A DNA stretch of 64,000 nucleotides from Solitalea koreensis (lineage in GTDB: Bacteria; Bacteroidota; Bacteroidia; Sphingobacteriales; Sphingobacteriaceae): contig NZ_FXSZ01000003.1 in assembly GCF_900182575.1 (NCBI RefSeq), forward strand, positions 124,001-188,000, read 5' to 3'. The notes below the pieces were generated by a model, which did no database searches, was not told the origin of the DNA, and was given only the letters and a program-made list of their open reading frames with translations. The translations under genes were made by a program, and so were the position numbers. Below, in pieces: positions 8,312 through 16,340 of the stretch (positions are counted from its first letter, which is position 1; every line of letters starts with the position of its first letter).

Positions 8312-9121
8312 TTAGCTAATTACCAAAAGATATACATACACAAATGGCGCTGCCAATAATAAACCATCAAAACGGTCGAGAATACCACCATGGCCCGGTA
8401 GTAAGTTTCCGGAATCCTTTACGTTTAAACTGCGTTTTAACATGGATTCTACCAAATCGCCAAGCGTTCCGAAAACGACTATAATTGCTGCAATGATTAA
8501 CCAGTTTAATGAGGATAAAGAGCTGAAATAGTAAGCAATGCCCTGCGATATGAGTAAAGTACAGATCATGCCACCAATAAATCCTTCCCAGGTTTTCTTA
8601 GGAGAGATCCGCTCAAATAGTTTGGTTCGACCTAATGCCCGGCCAAATAAATAAGCAAAAGAGTCATTGCTCCAAAGTAGCAAAAGGAAACCAAGTGGAA
8701 TTTGGTATGTATATGAACCCTTTAAAAAACCCATCGACATAAACACCGCATAGGGTAAAACCGCATATATAATACCGAGAGCGGTATAGCCCACATTCAC
8801 AAATGGGGTTTCGCTTCTTCGGAAAAGTTCGACAAGAAACATCCCCATTATAATTGGGTAAACGAGATAAAAGCAGAATGACGGGATTAAACGAAAATTA
8901 TAAAGCGCGAAAAGAGAATAAACCACAATGCCGGCAAGTAAGCCATATCCTGCAATCGGTTTGTTTATGGTTGAGCCAACTAGTCTGAAAAATTCTAAAA
9001 GACTAAGAACAGAAATAATAAAGAAAAGGATAGAGATACTATTGCCGCTGTAATAAACACCTACAATAAGGGTTATAGCGAAAAAAAATGCGGTAATGGT
9101 TCGTTGTAAAAAATTGCTCAT
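8312..9121 (-). CDS. cdsA: Phosphatidate cytidylyltransferase
   Basis: This 269-residue polytopic membrane protein has about eight hydrophobic helices and the C-terminal CDP-diglyceride synthetase signature KRSLNVKDSGNLLPGHGG followed by ILDRFDG. It makes CDP-diacylglycerol from phosphatidate and CTP, the branch point of phospholipid synthesis. It also has the conserved ISPKKTWEGFIGG segment. The start MSNFLQRT precedes the first helix. It shares strand and neighbourhood with the psd-like gene, fitting phospholipid synthesis, though gdhA lies between them. Confidence 0.95.
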   Translation of the reverse strand: MSNFLQRTITAFFFAITLIVGVYYSGNSISILFFIISVLSLLEFFRLVGSTINKPIAGYGLLAGIVVYSLFALYNFRLIPSFCFYLVYPIIMGMFLVELFRRSETPFVNVGYTALGIIYAVLPYAVFMSMGFLKGSYTYQIPLGFLLLLWSNDSFAYLFGRALGRTKLFERISPKKTWEGFIGGMICTLLISQGIAYYFSSLSSLNWLIIAAIIVVFGTLGDLVESMLKRSLNVKDSGNLLPGHGGILDRFDGLLLAAPFVYVYLLVIS

Positions 9122-9272
9122 TGTTTTTTGAAGCGAATGAAAAGATTCAAGTGTAAAGATAATGTCTGAGAATCTTATTTAACGATGCTGGTGGTATAAA
9201 AGGGAATTTGTGCAGAATAATCAATTGCTGAATGTATCATAAACAATCACTCATTCAACAACTTACTGCTAA

Positions 9273-9476
9273 TTATTCACTTTGTATAATTACTTCAATT
9301 GCTTTATTAAAATCGATACCGGGAACATATAATTCAATTTCGCCGAAGTTGAGGTAAGACGAATCTCGTTTATTAAGTTTAATTACATCCAGATTCTCTT
9401 CTTCAAGCAAATGCTTCATTAGTTCGGCCTTATACCAAATAGGTGTTGTATAAACCTTTACCCAGCTATTTTTCAT
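9273..9476 (-). CDS. DUF2007-type small protein
   Basis: The protein has 67 residues, starting MKNSWVKVYTTPIWYKAELM at the ATG at 9476. The fold pattern is that of the DUF2007 (PII-like signal-transducing) small proteins: a first strand with VYTT, a helix KAELMKHLLEEENLDVI, then LYVPGIDFNKAIEVI. No enzymatic residues are evident and the function is unknown. It begins seven bases after the stop of the CPBP protease gene, so the two are probably cotranscribed. The open frame extends upstream into that gene, but that part is out-of-frame coding sequence of the neighbour. Confidence 0.75.
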   Translation of the reverse strand: MKNSWVKVYTTPIWYKAELMKHLLEEENLDVIKLNKRDSSYLNFGEIELYVPGIDFNKAIEVIIQSE

Positions 9477-9483
9477 ATTCTTG

Positions 9484-10404
9484 TCATTTAAGTATACGTT
9501 TCCTTGTAACGGTATAAAAACCAAACAACAATAGCATTGTTGCCAGCAAACTAAACATATAAACGCCAGCTGGTGCTGCAACGTCGCTGTCAATGTTAAA
9601 TTTTGTTATTTTATTCTGAAACAAATAACTAAAAACCACCACAGTTCCGTTGTTTAAAAAATGGGCTAATACAGGAAGCCATATACTGTTACTCCAATAA
9701 AAAAGATAACCAAATAGTACGCCAAGTAACATTCTGGGAATAAATCCATAAAACTGAATGTGCATAGCACTAAACAGTACAGCTGTTATAATAATCCCCG
9801 CATGCACGTTTTTTGACCATCCGATAAATATCCGTTGTAATACCCCCCTAAACAAAAACTCTTCTCCAATTGCCGGCAATACTGCAATCATTACCAAGTT
9901 AATCAAAAGAGCACCAACATTATTCATTTTTAAAAATGTTTTAGTCAGCTCACCTAAATTATCCTCTTGCGCCCTCATCCATGTTTCAAGTTCTTTTAAA
10001 AAAGAAGGAAGGTGCATCTTGGCATTCAATTGGGCTGTAAATTCCATAAATGGTGATGAAATAAGGCCAATGGAAATTACCAAAATAACCAACAACAAAC
10101 TTGTGCTTTTATTGGTTTTCAAGTAATCGCCTGTTTGCTCGCCAACGAAATAAGGAAAAAGAACAGCCGGTAGTATAAACAATGCAAATGCTTGAATGAT
10201 TTGAAGCATTTTTAGTGCAGCAATTACCTCAGGGTTATTATAATCAGCTAGTATTCCCTGGTTAAGGAAAATATTAATGCCAAACAATGGCGGGATCAAT
10301 ATAAAGCCGATCGAAAAAAAAACAGCTAAACTAGCCATCGCCAGAAACAATAGGAATATGAACTGAACATAATAAGGCTTGTTGTGTAAAAATCCTTTCA
10401 TCAT
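9484..10404 (-). CDS. CPBP family intramembrane metalloprotease
   Basis: This 306-residue protein has about eight transmembrane helices and the three conserved CPBP/Abi motifs: GEEFLFRG with Glu181, Glu182 and Arg186; FSAMH with His215; and AHFLNN with His248. The family includes eukaryotic CAAX prenyl protease Rce1 and bacterial proteins linked to bacteriocin self-immunity and protein processing; the substrate here is unknown. The gene is followed by the DUF2007 gene after seven bases. Start MMKGFLHNK is chosen from ORF extent; Met2 is an alternative. Confidence 0.9.
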   Translation of the reverse strand: MMKGFLHNKPYYVQFIFLLFLAMASLAVFFSIGFILIPPLFGINIFLNQGILADYNNPEVIAALKMLQIIQAFALFILPAVLFPYFVGEQTGDYLKTNKSTSLLLVILVISIGLISSPFMEFTAQLNAKMHLPSFLKELETWMRAQEDNLGELTKTFLKMNNVGALLINLVMIAVLPAIGEEFLFRGVLQRIFIGWSKNVHAGIIITAVLFSAMHIQFYGFIPRMLLGVLFGYLFYWSNSIWLPVLAHFLNNGTVVVFSYLFQNKITKFNIDSDVAAPAGVYMFSLLATMLLLFGFYTVTRKRILK

Positions 10405-10473
10405 AAATCGATGGATAATCTATATAAGTAACTAATTTACTATCATTTATAAACAAAGAGTCTCAATTAGCTG

Positions 10474-10505
10474 TTGGCACATGCGAGCTGTAATACTTAT
10501 CTTTG
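10474..10505 (+). promoter_or_regulatory. Promoter of the dihydrouridine synthase gene
   Basis: TTG at 10474-10476 is followed 21 bases later by TATCTTTG at 10498-10505, an exact TAnnTTTG -7 box with good spacing. The box contains the TTG at 10503 that could be taken as a start codon, which argues against that start. Confidence 0.65.
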
Positions 10506-10523
10506 CGCAAAAAGAACAGTGTT

Positions 10524-11510
10524 TTGGTAAAGATAGGAAATATTGAGCTTGGAGAATTCCCTTTGTTGTTGGCTCCAATGGAAGATGTGAGCGACCCTCC
10601 GTTCCGTTATGTGTGCAAAAAAAACGGGGCTGATTTAATGTATACTGAGTTTATATCGTCTGAGGGTTTGATTCGTGATGCTGCTAAAAGTGTACAGAAG
10701 CTCGACATATTTGAATATGAGCGCCCGATCGGCATACAAATTTTCGGTAGCAATATTGAAAGTATGCGCGAAGCAACTGAAATAGCGACAAAAGCCAATC
10801 CTGATCTTATCGATATTAATTATGGCTGCCCGGTAAAAAATGTGGCCTGCAAAGGAGCCGGAGCGAGTTTGCTTCAAGATATTGATAAAATGGTGAAGAT
10901 GACTGCTGCTGTTGTAAAGTCAACTCATTTGCCAGTTACCGTTAAAACCCGCTTGGGTTGGGATGATGACACAAAAAATGTGTATGAGGTGGCCGAGCGT
11001 TTACAAGACGTGGGCATCCAAGCCTTGACTATTCATGGCAGAACGCGGTCGCAAATGTATAAGGGCGTTGCGGATTGGACTTTAATAAGGGAGATTAAGC
11101 GTAACCCTCGCATTCAGATTCCGATTTTTGGAAATGGCGATGTGGATTCAGTACAAAAAGCATACGACTGGCGTAGAGAATTTGAGATAGATGGGATTAT
11201 GATTGGTCGTGCTTCAATTGGATATCCCTGGATTTTCCGTGAAATAAAGCATTTTTTTAACACCGGAGAAATTTTAGCAGGGCCAACCATTGCTGAACGC
11301 CTGGATGTTTGCCGAACCCATTTTGATAAGTCAATTGAATGGAAAGGCGAAAAACAAGGCATTTTTGAAATGCGTCGTCATTACGCTAATTACTTTAAAG
11401 GTTTATCCAACAGCAAAGAAATTCGAATGAAACTCGTGAGTCTGAATTCGGTTTCGGAAATTCACGCTGTTTTAGAAGAAATAAAAGACCTTTATTTAGA
11501 AGAGGTCTAA
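10524..11510 (+). CDS. dusB: tRNA-dihydrouridine synthase (DusB type)
   Basis: This FMN-dependent TIM-barrel enzyme reduces uridines in tRNA D-loops. Motifs are LLLAPMEDVSDPPFR at the start, then DINYGCPVKNVACKGAGASL, where the second Cys is the catalytic acid, then TVKTRLGWDDD and ALTIHGRTRSQMYKG. The frame is open from a TTG at 10503, but that codon lies in the -7 promoter box and no ATG occurs before the conserved sequence. A TTG start at 10524 (328 residues, V-K-I-G-N-I next) is the best guess. It is divergent from the CPBP protease gene. Confidence 0.93.
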   Translation: MVKIGNIELGEFPLLLAPMEDVSDPPFRYVCKKNGADLMYTEFISSEGLIRDAAKSVQKLDIFEYERPIGIQIFGSNIESMREATEIATKANPDLIDINYGCPVKNVACKGAGASLLQDIDKMVKMTAAVVKSTHLPVTVKTRLGWDDDTKNVYEVAERLQDVGIQALTIHGRTRSQMYKGVADWTLIREIKRNPRIQIPIFGNGDVDSVQKAYDWRREFEIDGIMIGRASIGYPWIFREIKHFFNTGEILAGPTIAERLDVCRTHFDKSIEWKGEKQGIFEMRRHYANYFKGLSNSKEIRMKLVSLNSVSEIHAVLEEIKDLYLEEV

Positions 11511-11650
11511 TTGTATAAATGTTAACACGGAAGCCTTTTTCAAACTTTTTTATTTGGCATAAAAATCGCTTCAAGTTTTATAAATAATTGCCATCAAAAT
11601 ATCTGTGATCCTCATGGATTTTCTACTTGGCCCAAAACATAAACACTGCA

Positions 11651-12037
11651 ATGGTTACTAAAATTACAGAAGGTGTTAAAGTTTCGGTTGAAACAATGTT
11701 CCAACCGGAATATTCTAATCCTGCAAACAATCACTTTATGTTTGCCTACAAGATTACGATAGAAAATCAAACTGACTACACCGTTCAGTTGCTTCGTAGA
11801 CATTGGTTTATTTTCGACTCAAACAGCACTCATCGTGAAGTAGATGGTGAAGGGGTTGTAGGGCAACAGCCCGTAATTGAACCTGGCGAGCGCCATGAAT
11901 ATGTTTCGGGTTGCAACCTTAATACAGAAATAGGATCAATGAAGGGATTTTATGAAATGAAACGCATGGCAGATGGCTCACATTTTGAAGTAAATGTTCC
12001 TGAATTTATGCTCATTAGCCCTTATCGTTTAAATTAG
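11651..12037 (+). CDS. apaG: Co2+/Mg2+ efflux protein ApaG
   Basis: From the ATG at 11651 the protein has 128 residues, MVTKITEGVKVSVETMFQPE onward, the full length of ApaG. The immunoglobulin-like fold shows IENQTDYTVQLLRRHW, then the glycine motif VDGEGVVGQQPVI and the conserved YVSGCNLNTEIGSMKGFYEM. ApaG's biochemical role is uncertain; mutants in enterobacteria affect cobalt resistance and Ap4A level. An upstream in-frame TTG at 11627 would add eight non-conserved residues. The gene ends against a long hairpin shared with the convergent peptidase gene. Confidence 0.93.
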   Translation: MVTKITEGVKVSVETMFQPEYSNPANNHFMFAYKITIENQTDYTVQLLRRHWFIFDSNSTHREVDGEGVVGQQPVIEPGERHEYVSGCNLNTEIGSMKGFYEMKRMADGSHFEVNVPEFMLISPYRLN

Positions 12038-12049
12038 AAATCCTTAATA

Positions 12050-12109
12050 AATTCAATAAAAGCGAAAGGCTTGTGAAAATTTTCACGAGCCTTTCGCTTT
12101 TATTGAATT
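12050..12109. terminator. 60-base near-perfect hairpin, bidirectional terminator
   Basis: Arms 12050-12079 and 12080-12109 are complementary along almost their whole length, with a single T-G mismatch or wobble at 12072/12087. It lies between the convergent apaG and zinc peptidase genes. The AT-rich ends supply U-tracts in both directions. Confidence 0.8.
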
Positions 12110-12116
12110 ATTATCA

Positions 12117-12791
12117 TTAATGTCTTCTTCCGCCCATAGCTATGCTCACGTAATAAAGCAGTGTTGCCAACGAGCCAATCGCTGCCACCACATAGGTCAT
12201 TGCAGCCCAGCTTAGTGCACTTTTAGCCTGTTCATGTTCTTGAGTTCTGGTTATTCCGCTTGCATCGAGCCAACCAAGTGCTCTACGGCTTGCGTCTAAC
12301 TCTACCGGCAAAGTAACAAAACTGAAAATTGTTGTAAAAGCAAACAGGACAATTCCAATCCAGAGAAGAGCCGGAAAGACATTGATCATTAATATGCCTC
12401 CCAACAATATCCATTGCACCCACTGTGACGTTATGGATAAAAGCGGAACCATTGACGACCGAAACTGCAACCAAGCATACGATCTTGCATGCTGCACAGC
12501 GTGGCCACATTCATGAGCCGCAACAGCTGCCGAGGCAATGCTTGTACCGTTGTAAACATCAGAACTTAGGTTTACCGTACGATCTGCCGGATTATAGTGG
12601 TCGGTTAGTCGCCCTTCTGCAGAAATGATCTTCACATCATAAATTCCATTATCAGATAACATTTTTTCAGCAACGGCTCGTCCTGTCATTCCTGAAGAAA
12701 GTGGAATTTGTGCAAACTCTTCAAATTTGCTCTTGAAGCGCCAGCTTACCAGCCAGCTTGCCAACATTACAAGGATGATTAATAAATACAT
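12117..12791 (-). CDS. Membrane zinc metallopeptidase (YugP family)
   Basis: This 224-residue protein matches the neutral zinc metallopeptidase family typified by B. subtilis YugP. An N-terminal helix is followed by a soluble segment holding HECGHAVQH, an HExxH-like motif with Cys at the third position, typical of this family, and then three hydrophobic helices. The C-terminal segment VELDASRRALGWLD is also conserved. Substrate and role are unknown. It converges on apaG across the 60-base hairpin. Start MYLLIILVMLASW places the first helix at the terminus. Confidence 0.88.
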   Translation of the reverse strand: MYLLIILVMLASWLVSWRFKSKFEEFAQIPLSSGMTGRAVAEKMLSDNGIYDVKIISAEGRLTDHYNPADRTVNLSSDVYNGTSIASAAVAAHECGHAVQHARSYAWLQFRSSMVPLLSITSQWVQWILLGGILMINVFPALLWIGIVLFAFTTIFSFVTLPVELDASRRALGWLDASGITRTQEHEQAKSALSWAAMTYVVAAIGSLATLLYYVSIAMGGRRH

Positions 12792-12880
12792 CGATAAATA
12801 TATTAGTGTAAATTAAATAAGATAAAATTATTGGATTTAATTTACACTTCATAAGTTAATTTTAGCTCAAATAATTGATT

Positions 12881-14245
12881 ATGGATATTCTTTTTTTTGT
12901 TTCTGGTGTAGCTGCAGGTTCGGTCGTACTGTTCATTTACTTTAAAGTAAAAGTGGGCAATATTAATCTTTCCATATATAATGACCTTGAAAAGAAAACG
13001 GTCTTGCTAGAGGAGCGTGAGCGAATTGCTCAACAAGAAATTGCGCGGTTGCGGAACGATTTAGTGGATGAGCGCTTAAGATACAGCATTGAATTGAATC
13101 AGGAACAAACCCGCAGCAACTTAGCCCAGTCAGAGCTCGCACAATTAAGAGAAAATCTGTCGAGTCAAAAACAGCGATTAACAGAACAGCGACAGGAAAT
13201 TGATGATATGCACAAAAAATTAACGTTGCAGTTCGAAAATATTGCAGGGAAGCTACTCGAAGAGAAATCACAAAAATTTTCGGAACAGAACCGAACAAGT
13301 ATGGATATTTTAATTAATCCTCTAAAGGAAAAAATAGCCGACTTTGAAAAGAAAGTTGAAAGCGCTTATGATCAGGAACTGCGTGATAAAATCAGCTTGA
13401 AAGAAGAGGTAAAAAAACTTTTTGAGTTAAACAGTAAAATAAGCGAAGAAGCCCATAACCTCACGCGGGCGTTAAAAAGTGATAGTAAAAAACAAGGGAA
13501 TTGGGGAGAGTTCATTTTGGAACGTATTCTTGAACGCTCAGGACTTACAGAAGGGGAGAGTTTCACCACTCAAGGCAAAAATATGACCCTGACTGATAAA
13601 GAGGGCGGCCGCTACCAGCCCGATGTAATTATTCATCTTCCTGAAAATAAACATATCGTTGTTGACTCAAAGGTTTCGTTATTGGCATATGAACAGCTTA
13701 TAAATGCTGACACGGAAGAAAATCGTGAACATTACACAAAGCTCCATCTACATTCCATGAAAAATCATGTGGTTGATCTGAGTAATAAAAACTATTCCAT
13801 GCTCAATGGAATTAATGCTCCTGAGTTTGTGTTGTTGTTTGTTCCGATTGAATCCTCATTTAGTGTTGCTGTGCAATATGATCATGACTTATTTACCTAT
13901 GCGTGGGATAAAAAAGTAGTCATTGTAAGCCCAAGTACATTGCTGGCAACATTACGCACTGTGGCTTCAATCTGGAAACAAGAGCGGCAAAACAAAAATG
14001 TAATGGAAATCGCCAAACTTAGTGGCGACATGTACGATAAGTTAGTTGGTTTTATTGGAGATATGGAAGGCATTGATAAGAATCTGCGACAGTCACGTGA
14101 TGCATTTGATAAGGCAATGAATAAACTAACTTCCGGCCGTGGCAGTTTAACCATTACAGCCGATAAGATTATGAAACTGGGTGCAAAGACCAGTAAGAAT
14201 ATTGATCCAAGGTATTTGGAAGAAGAACAGGATTTATTAGATTAA
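12881..14245 (+). CDS. rmuC: DNA recombination protein RmuC homologue
   Basis: The protein is 454 residues from the ATG at 12881. An N-terminal hydrophobic helix (about 2-20) is followed by a long coiled coil (about 30-190), then the RmuC domain with KQGNWGEFILERILERSGL, the nuclease-fold-like core YQPDVIIHLPENKHIVVDSK, and FVPIESSFSVAV. RmuC limits inversions at short inverted repeats in E. coli; a predicted restriction-nuclease-like fold underlies it. The next-upstream in-frame start is a TTG at 12875. It is divergent from the peptidase and ends at a convergent hairpin with thiL. Confidence 0.93.
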   Translation: MDILFFVSGVAAGSVVLFIYFKVKVGNINLSIYNDLEKKTVLLEERERIAQQEIARLRNDLVDERLRYSIELNQEQTRSNLAQSELAQLRENLSSQKQRLTEQRQEIDDMHKKLTLQFENIAGKLLEEKSQKFSEQNRTSMDILINPLKEKIADFEKKVESAYDQELRDKISLKEEVKKLFELNSKISEEAHNLTRALKSDSKKQGNWGEFILERILERSGLTEGESFTTQGKNMTLTDKEGGRYQPDVIIHLPENKHIVVDSKVSLLAYEQLINADTEENREHYTKLHLHSMKNHVVDLSNKNYSMLNGINAPEFVLLFVPIESSFSVAVQYDHDLFTYAWDKKVVIVSPSTLLATLRTVASIWKQERQNKNVMEIAKLSGDMYDKLVGFIGDMEGIDKNLRQSRDAFDKAMNKLTSGRGSLTITADKIMKLGAKTSKNIDPRYLEEEQDLLD

Positions 14246-14277
14246 AAGAAAGGCTCCATACCCGGAGTCTTTCTTTT
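14244..14277. terminator. Terminator between rmuC and thiL
   Basis: A 14-bp stem (14244-14257 with 14264-14277, one G-T pair) with a 6-base loop begins at the last bases of rmuC. AAAA and TTTT ends make it usable from both sides. Confidence 0.75.
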
Positions 14278-14428
14278 AATTTTACAGTCGGGATTAACCC
14301 ACGAATTCCCATATTAACAACTTGATCACCATCATCGGGCTGAAAGCAACCGTCTTGATTTTGGTCAATCCACTATGATTCCAAAGTGTATAAATCGCGA
14401 CGAAAACGTTTCGAAATAGCTCTTTTGT

Positions 14429-15478
14429 CTATTTTTTAAATGCATCCCAGCCTTGAGCTGTTAAAGTGTGAGCATTCCCCGATTTAGAAATCAGGTAACA
14501 ACCTTCACTTTCATCGGTCATGTGTCCAATAATGGAGATATCCGGCTGGAACTTGATTTTATCGTAATCGCTTTGGCTAACCGTAAATAGCAATTCATAA
14601 TCTTCGCCACCACTCAACGCACAAACAGTTGGGTCTAATCCAAAATCACGGGCTGTATCATAAGTCATCGGATCAATAGGAATCTTTTCTTCATACAGTT
14701 TACAACCCAGTTTTGAACTGTTTGCTATGTGTAAGGTTTCAGAAGCTAATCCATCAGAAATATCAATCATAGCAGTTGGCTTTATTCCCAAAGCTTTCAA
14801 CGTTTCTGGTACATCAACCCGGGCTTCCGGTTTTAGCTGTCTTTCAACAATATAATCCTTACCTTCTAAATCAGGCTGAATGTTTGAGTTCTCCAAAAAA
14901 ACCGCTTTTTCACGTTCCAGCATTTGCAGGCCCATGTATGCCCCGCCCAAATCTCCAGAAACGCATAATAAATCTCCAGCTTTCGCTGTATTGCGATATA
15001 CAATGTCTTCCTGGTTCGCTTCTCCCAAAACGGTAACACTTATAATTAATCCCTTTTGAGATGAACAGGTATCACCGCCGACTAAATCAACTTTATATTT
15101 ATTGCAGGCCAGCAAAATACCGCTGTACAATTCTTCAATAGCCTCAAGCGTAAAACGACTGGAAATACCCAATGAAATTGTAACCTGAGTTGGCTTTGCA
15201 TTCATGGCGCAAATATCCGACAGGTTTACGATTATCGATTTATAGCCAAGATGCTTTAGGGGCATATACATTAAATCGAAATGTACTCCTTCGATCAACA
15301 TATCGGTTGAGACCAAAACCTTTTTGTTGGGAAAATCCAGAACCGCAGCATCGTCTCCTACGCCTTTCACGGTTGAATTATGATACAACTTGATGTGTTC
15401 AGTAAGGTGATTTATCAATCCGAACTCTCCCAGATCTTTCAAAGTGGAGAATCCGCTGTTTTCAAAAATTTCGCTCAT
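14429..15478 (-). CDS. thiL: Thiamine-monophosphate kinase
   Basis: This 349-residue ATP-dependent kinase makes thiamine diphosphate from thiamine monophosphate, the last step of the pathway. ThiL features are GEFGLINHL at the N-terminus, VKGVGDDAAVLDF (Mg/ATP-binding aspartates), VSTDMLIEGVHFDL, the glycine-rich segment VSGDLGGAYMGLQML and DISDGLASE. Length is typical. No other thiamine gene is adjacent. The frame after the TAG stop stays open for a further 44 codons, which I treat as non-coding remnant (see findings). The start MSEIFENSGF lies a few residues before the conserved part. Confidence 0.95.
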   Translation of the reverse strand: MSEIFENSGFSTLKDLGEFGLINHLTEHIKLYHNSTVKGVGDDAAVLDFPNKKVLVSTDMLIEGVHFDLMYMPLKHLGYKSIIVNLSDICAMNAKPTQVTISLGISSRFTLEAIEELYSGILLACNKYKVDLVGGDTCSSQKGLIISVTVLGEANQEDIVYRNTAKAGDLLCVSGDLGGAYMGLQMLEREKAVFLENSNIQPDLEGKDYIVERQLKPEARVDVPETLKALGIKPTAMIDISDGLASETLHIANSSKLGCKLYEEKIPIDPMTYDTARDFGLDPTVCALSGGEDYELLFTVSQSDYDKIKFQPDISIIGHMTDESEGCYLISKSGNAHTLTAQGWDAFKK

Positions 15479-15559
15479 TTTATGGTTAATCTCCGGATAG
15501 AGAATTTTTCGTTAGAAAATAATTTGAATTGCAAAGGTAAACAATGAAAGCTAATCTGC

Positions 15560-16291
15560 TTAATGCGACGGCAGTTTATACTCTTTACTAAATTCTTGCA
15601 ACTCTTTTTCCGGCATTTGAACCAACAGAGGTTTTTTTTCTTTGTTGAGAAAATGAATCAATTTCAAAATATTAGCCTCTGTCATTGCAGTACAACCTAA
15701 AGTTGGTTGATCATTTCCACGCCAAATGTGGATAAAAATGCAAGAGCCGGCTCCTTCAATAACGTTCTCGCTATTATAATCAACCAACACGCCGTATTTG
15801 TATAGATCGTCATTTCGGCGCATTTTTTCGGCGGAATTCCAGTTTTTACTAACCGTAGCTGTATCAACAATTCTGTTATAATTTGAAGAAGCAGTATCAT
15901 CAACACAGAAAGTAGTTTGATTCAATTTCAAGTAGTTCATTTTAGTTTCCAAATCTCCATAACCAAATAAACCCCCTATTCGGAATATTCCGGCAGGTGA
16001 TTTTCCGTCACCTTCCTTTTTTAATTCGCCGGTGTTCCATTTACTGTTTTGAAGACCTTTGGCCCAGGCTAAACCCGTTCTTCCTAAGGTAATGGGAATG
16101 TTTTTCATAACCGCATTCCAACTATTATCTTTCCATTCGTAAACATTCATTTTTCCTTGAATAGCTTGCCAATCAGCGGAAGTCACAATGATGAGTTGCT
16201 CGCAACCAAACTCCTTTCGAAGATCAATTTTTTGAGCAGAGCAAACAGTAGTCATGGTGACCGTAAATAGAAAAAATGTTTTTTTGAACAT
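15560..16291 (-). CDS. L,D-transpeptidase family (YkuD-like) secreted protein
   Basis: This 243-residue protein has a signal peptide (residues 1-19, ending TVCSAQ). A YkuD-like catalytic domain has His189 in IFIHIWRGNDQPTLGCTAM and the nucleophile candidate Cys200. The family crosslinks peptidoglycan or attaches proteins to it through L,D bonds; more distant members may have other activities. The spacing H-x10-C fits the family, but the usual SHGC(I/V)R is replaced by TLGCTAM, a variant seen in a divergent subgroup. Periplasmic location is inferred. The substrate is not predictable. Confidence 0.82.
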   Translation of the reverse strand: MFKKTFFLFTVTMTTVCSAQKIDLRKEFGCEQLIIVTSADWQAIQGKMNVYEWKDNSWNAVMKNIPITLGRTGLAWAKGLQNSKWNTGELKKEGDGKSPAGIFRIGGLFGYGDLETKMNYLKLNQTTFCVDDTASSNYNRIVDTATVSKNWNSAEKMRRNDDLYKYGVLVDYNSENVIEGAGSCIFIHIWRGNDQPTLGCTAMTEANILKLIHFLNKEKKPLLVQMPEKELQEFSKEYKLPSH

Positions 16292-16310
16292 CGCTCGTGT
16301 AAAATAAATA

Positions 16311-16323
16311 GGGGCGAAGCCCC
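16311..16323. terminator. GCGAAGC mini-hairpin between symporter and L,D-transpeptidase
   Basis: GGGGC-GAA-GCCCC forms a five-pair stem with a three-base loop. It is flanked by T-rich sequence on both strands (ATTTTTTT on plus; TATTTATTTT on minus), and lies 17 bases past the end of the symporter gene. Confidence 0.6.
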
Positions 16324-16340
16324 GGAAATTTTTTTAAAAA

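Noticed and set aside
10503..10523. TTG at 10503 as start of the dihydrouridine synthase
   Set aside because: It lies inside the -7 box TATCTTTG, which would be upstream of the transcription start.
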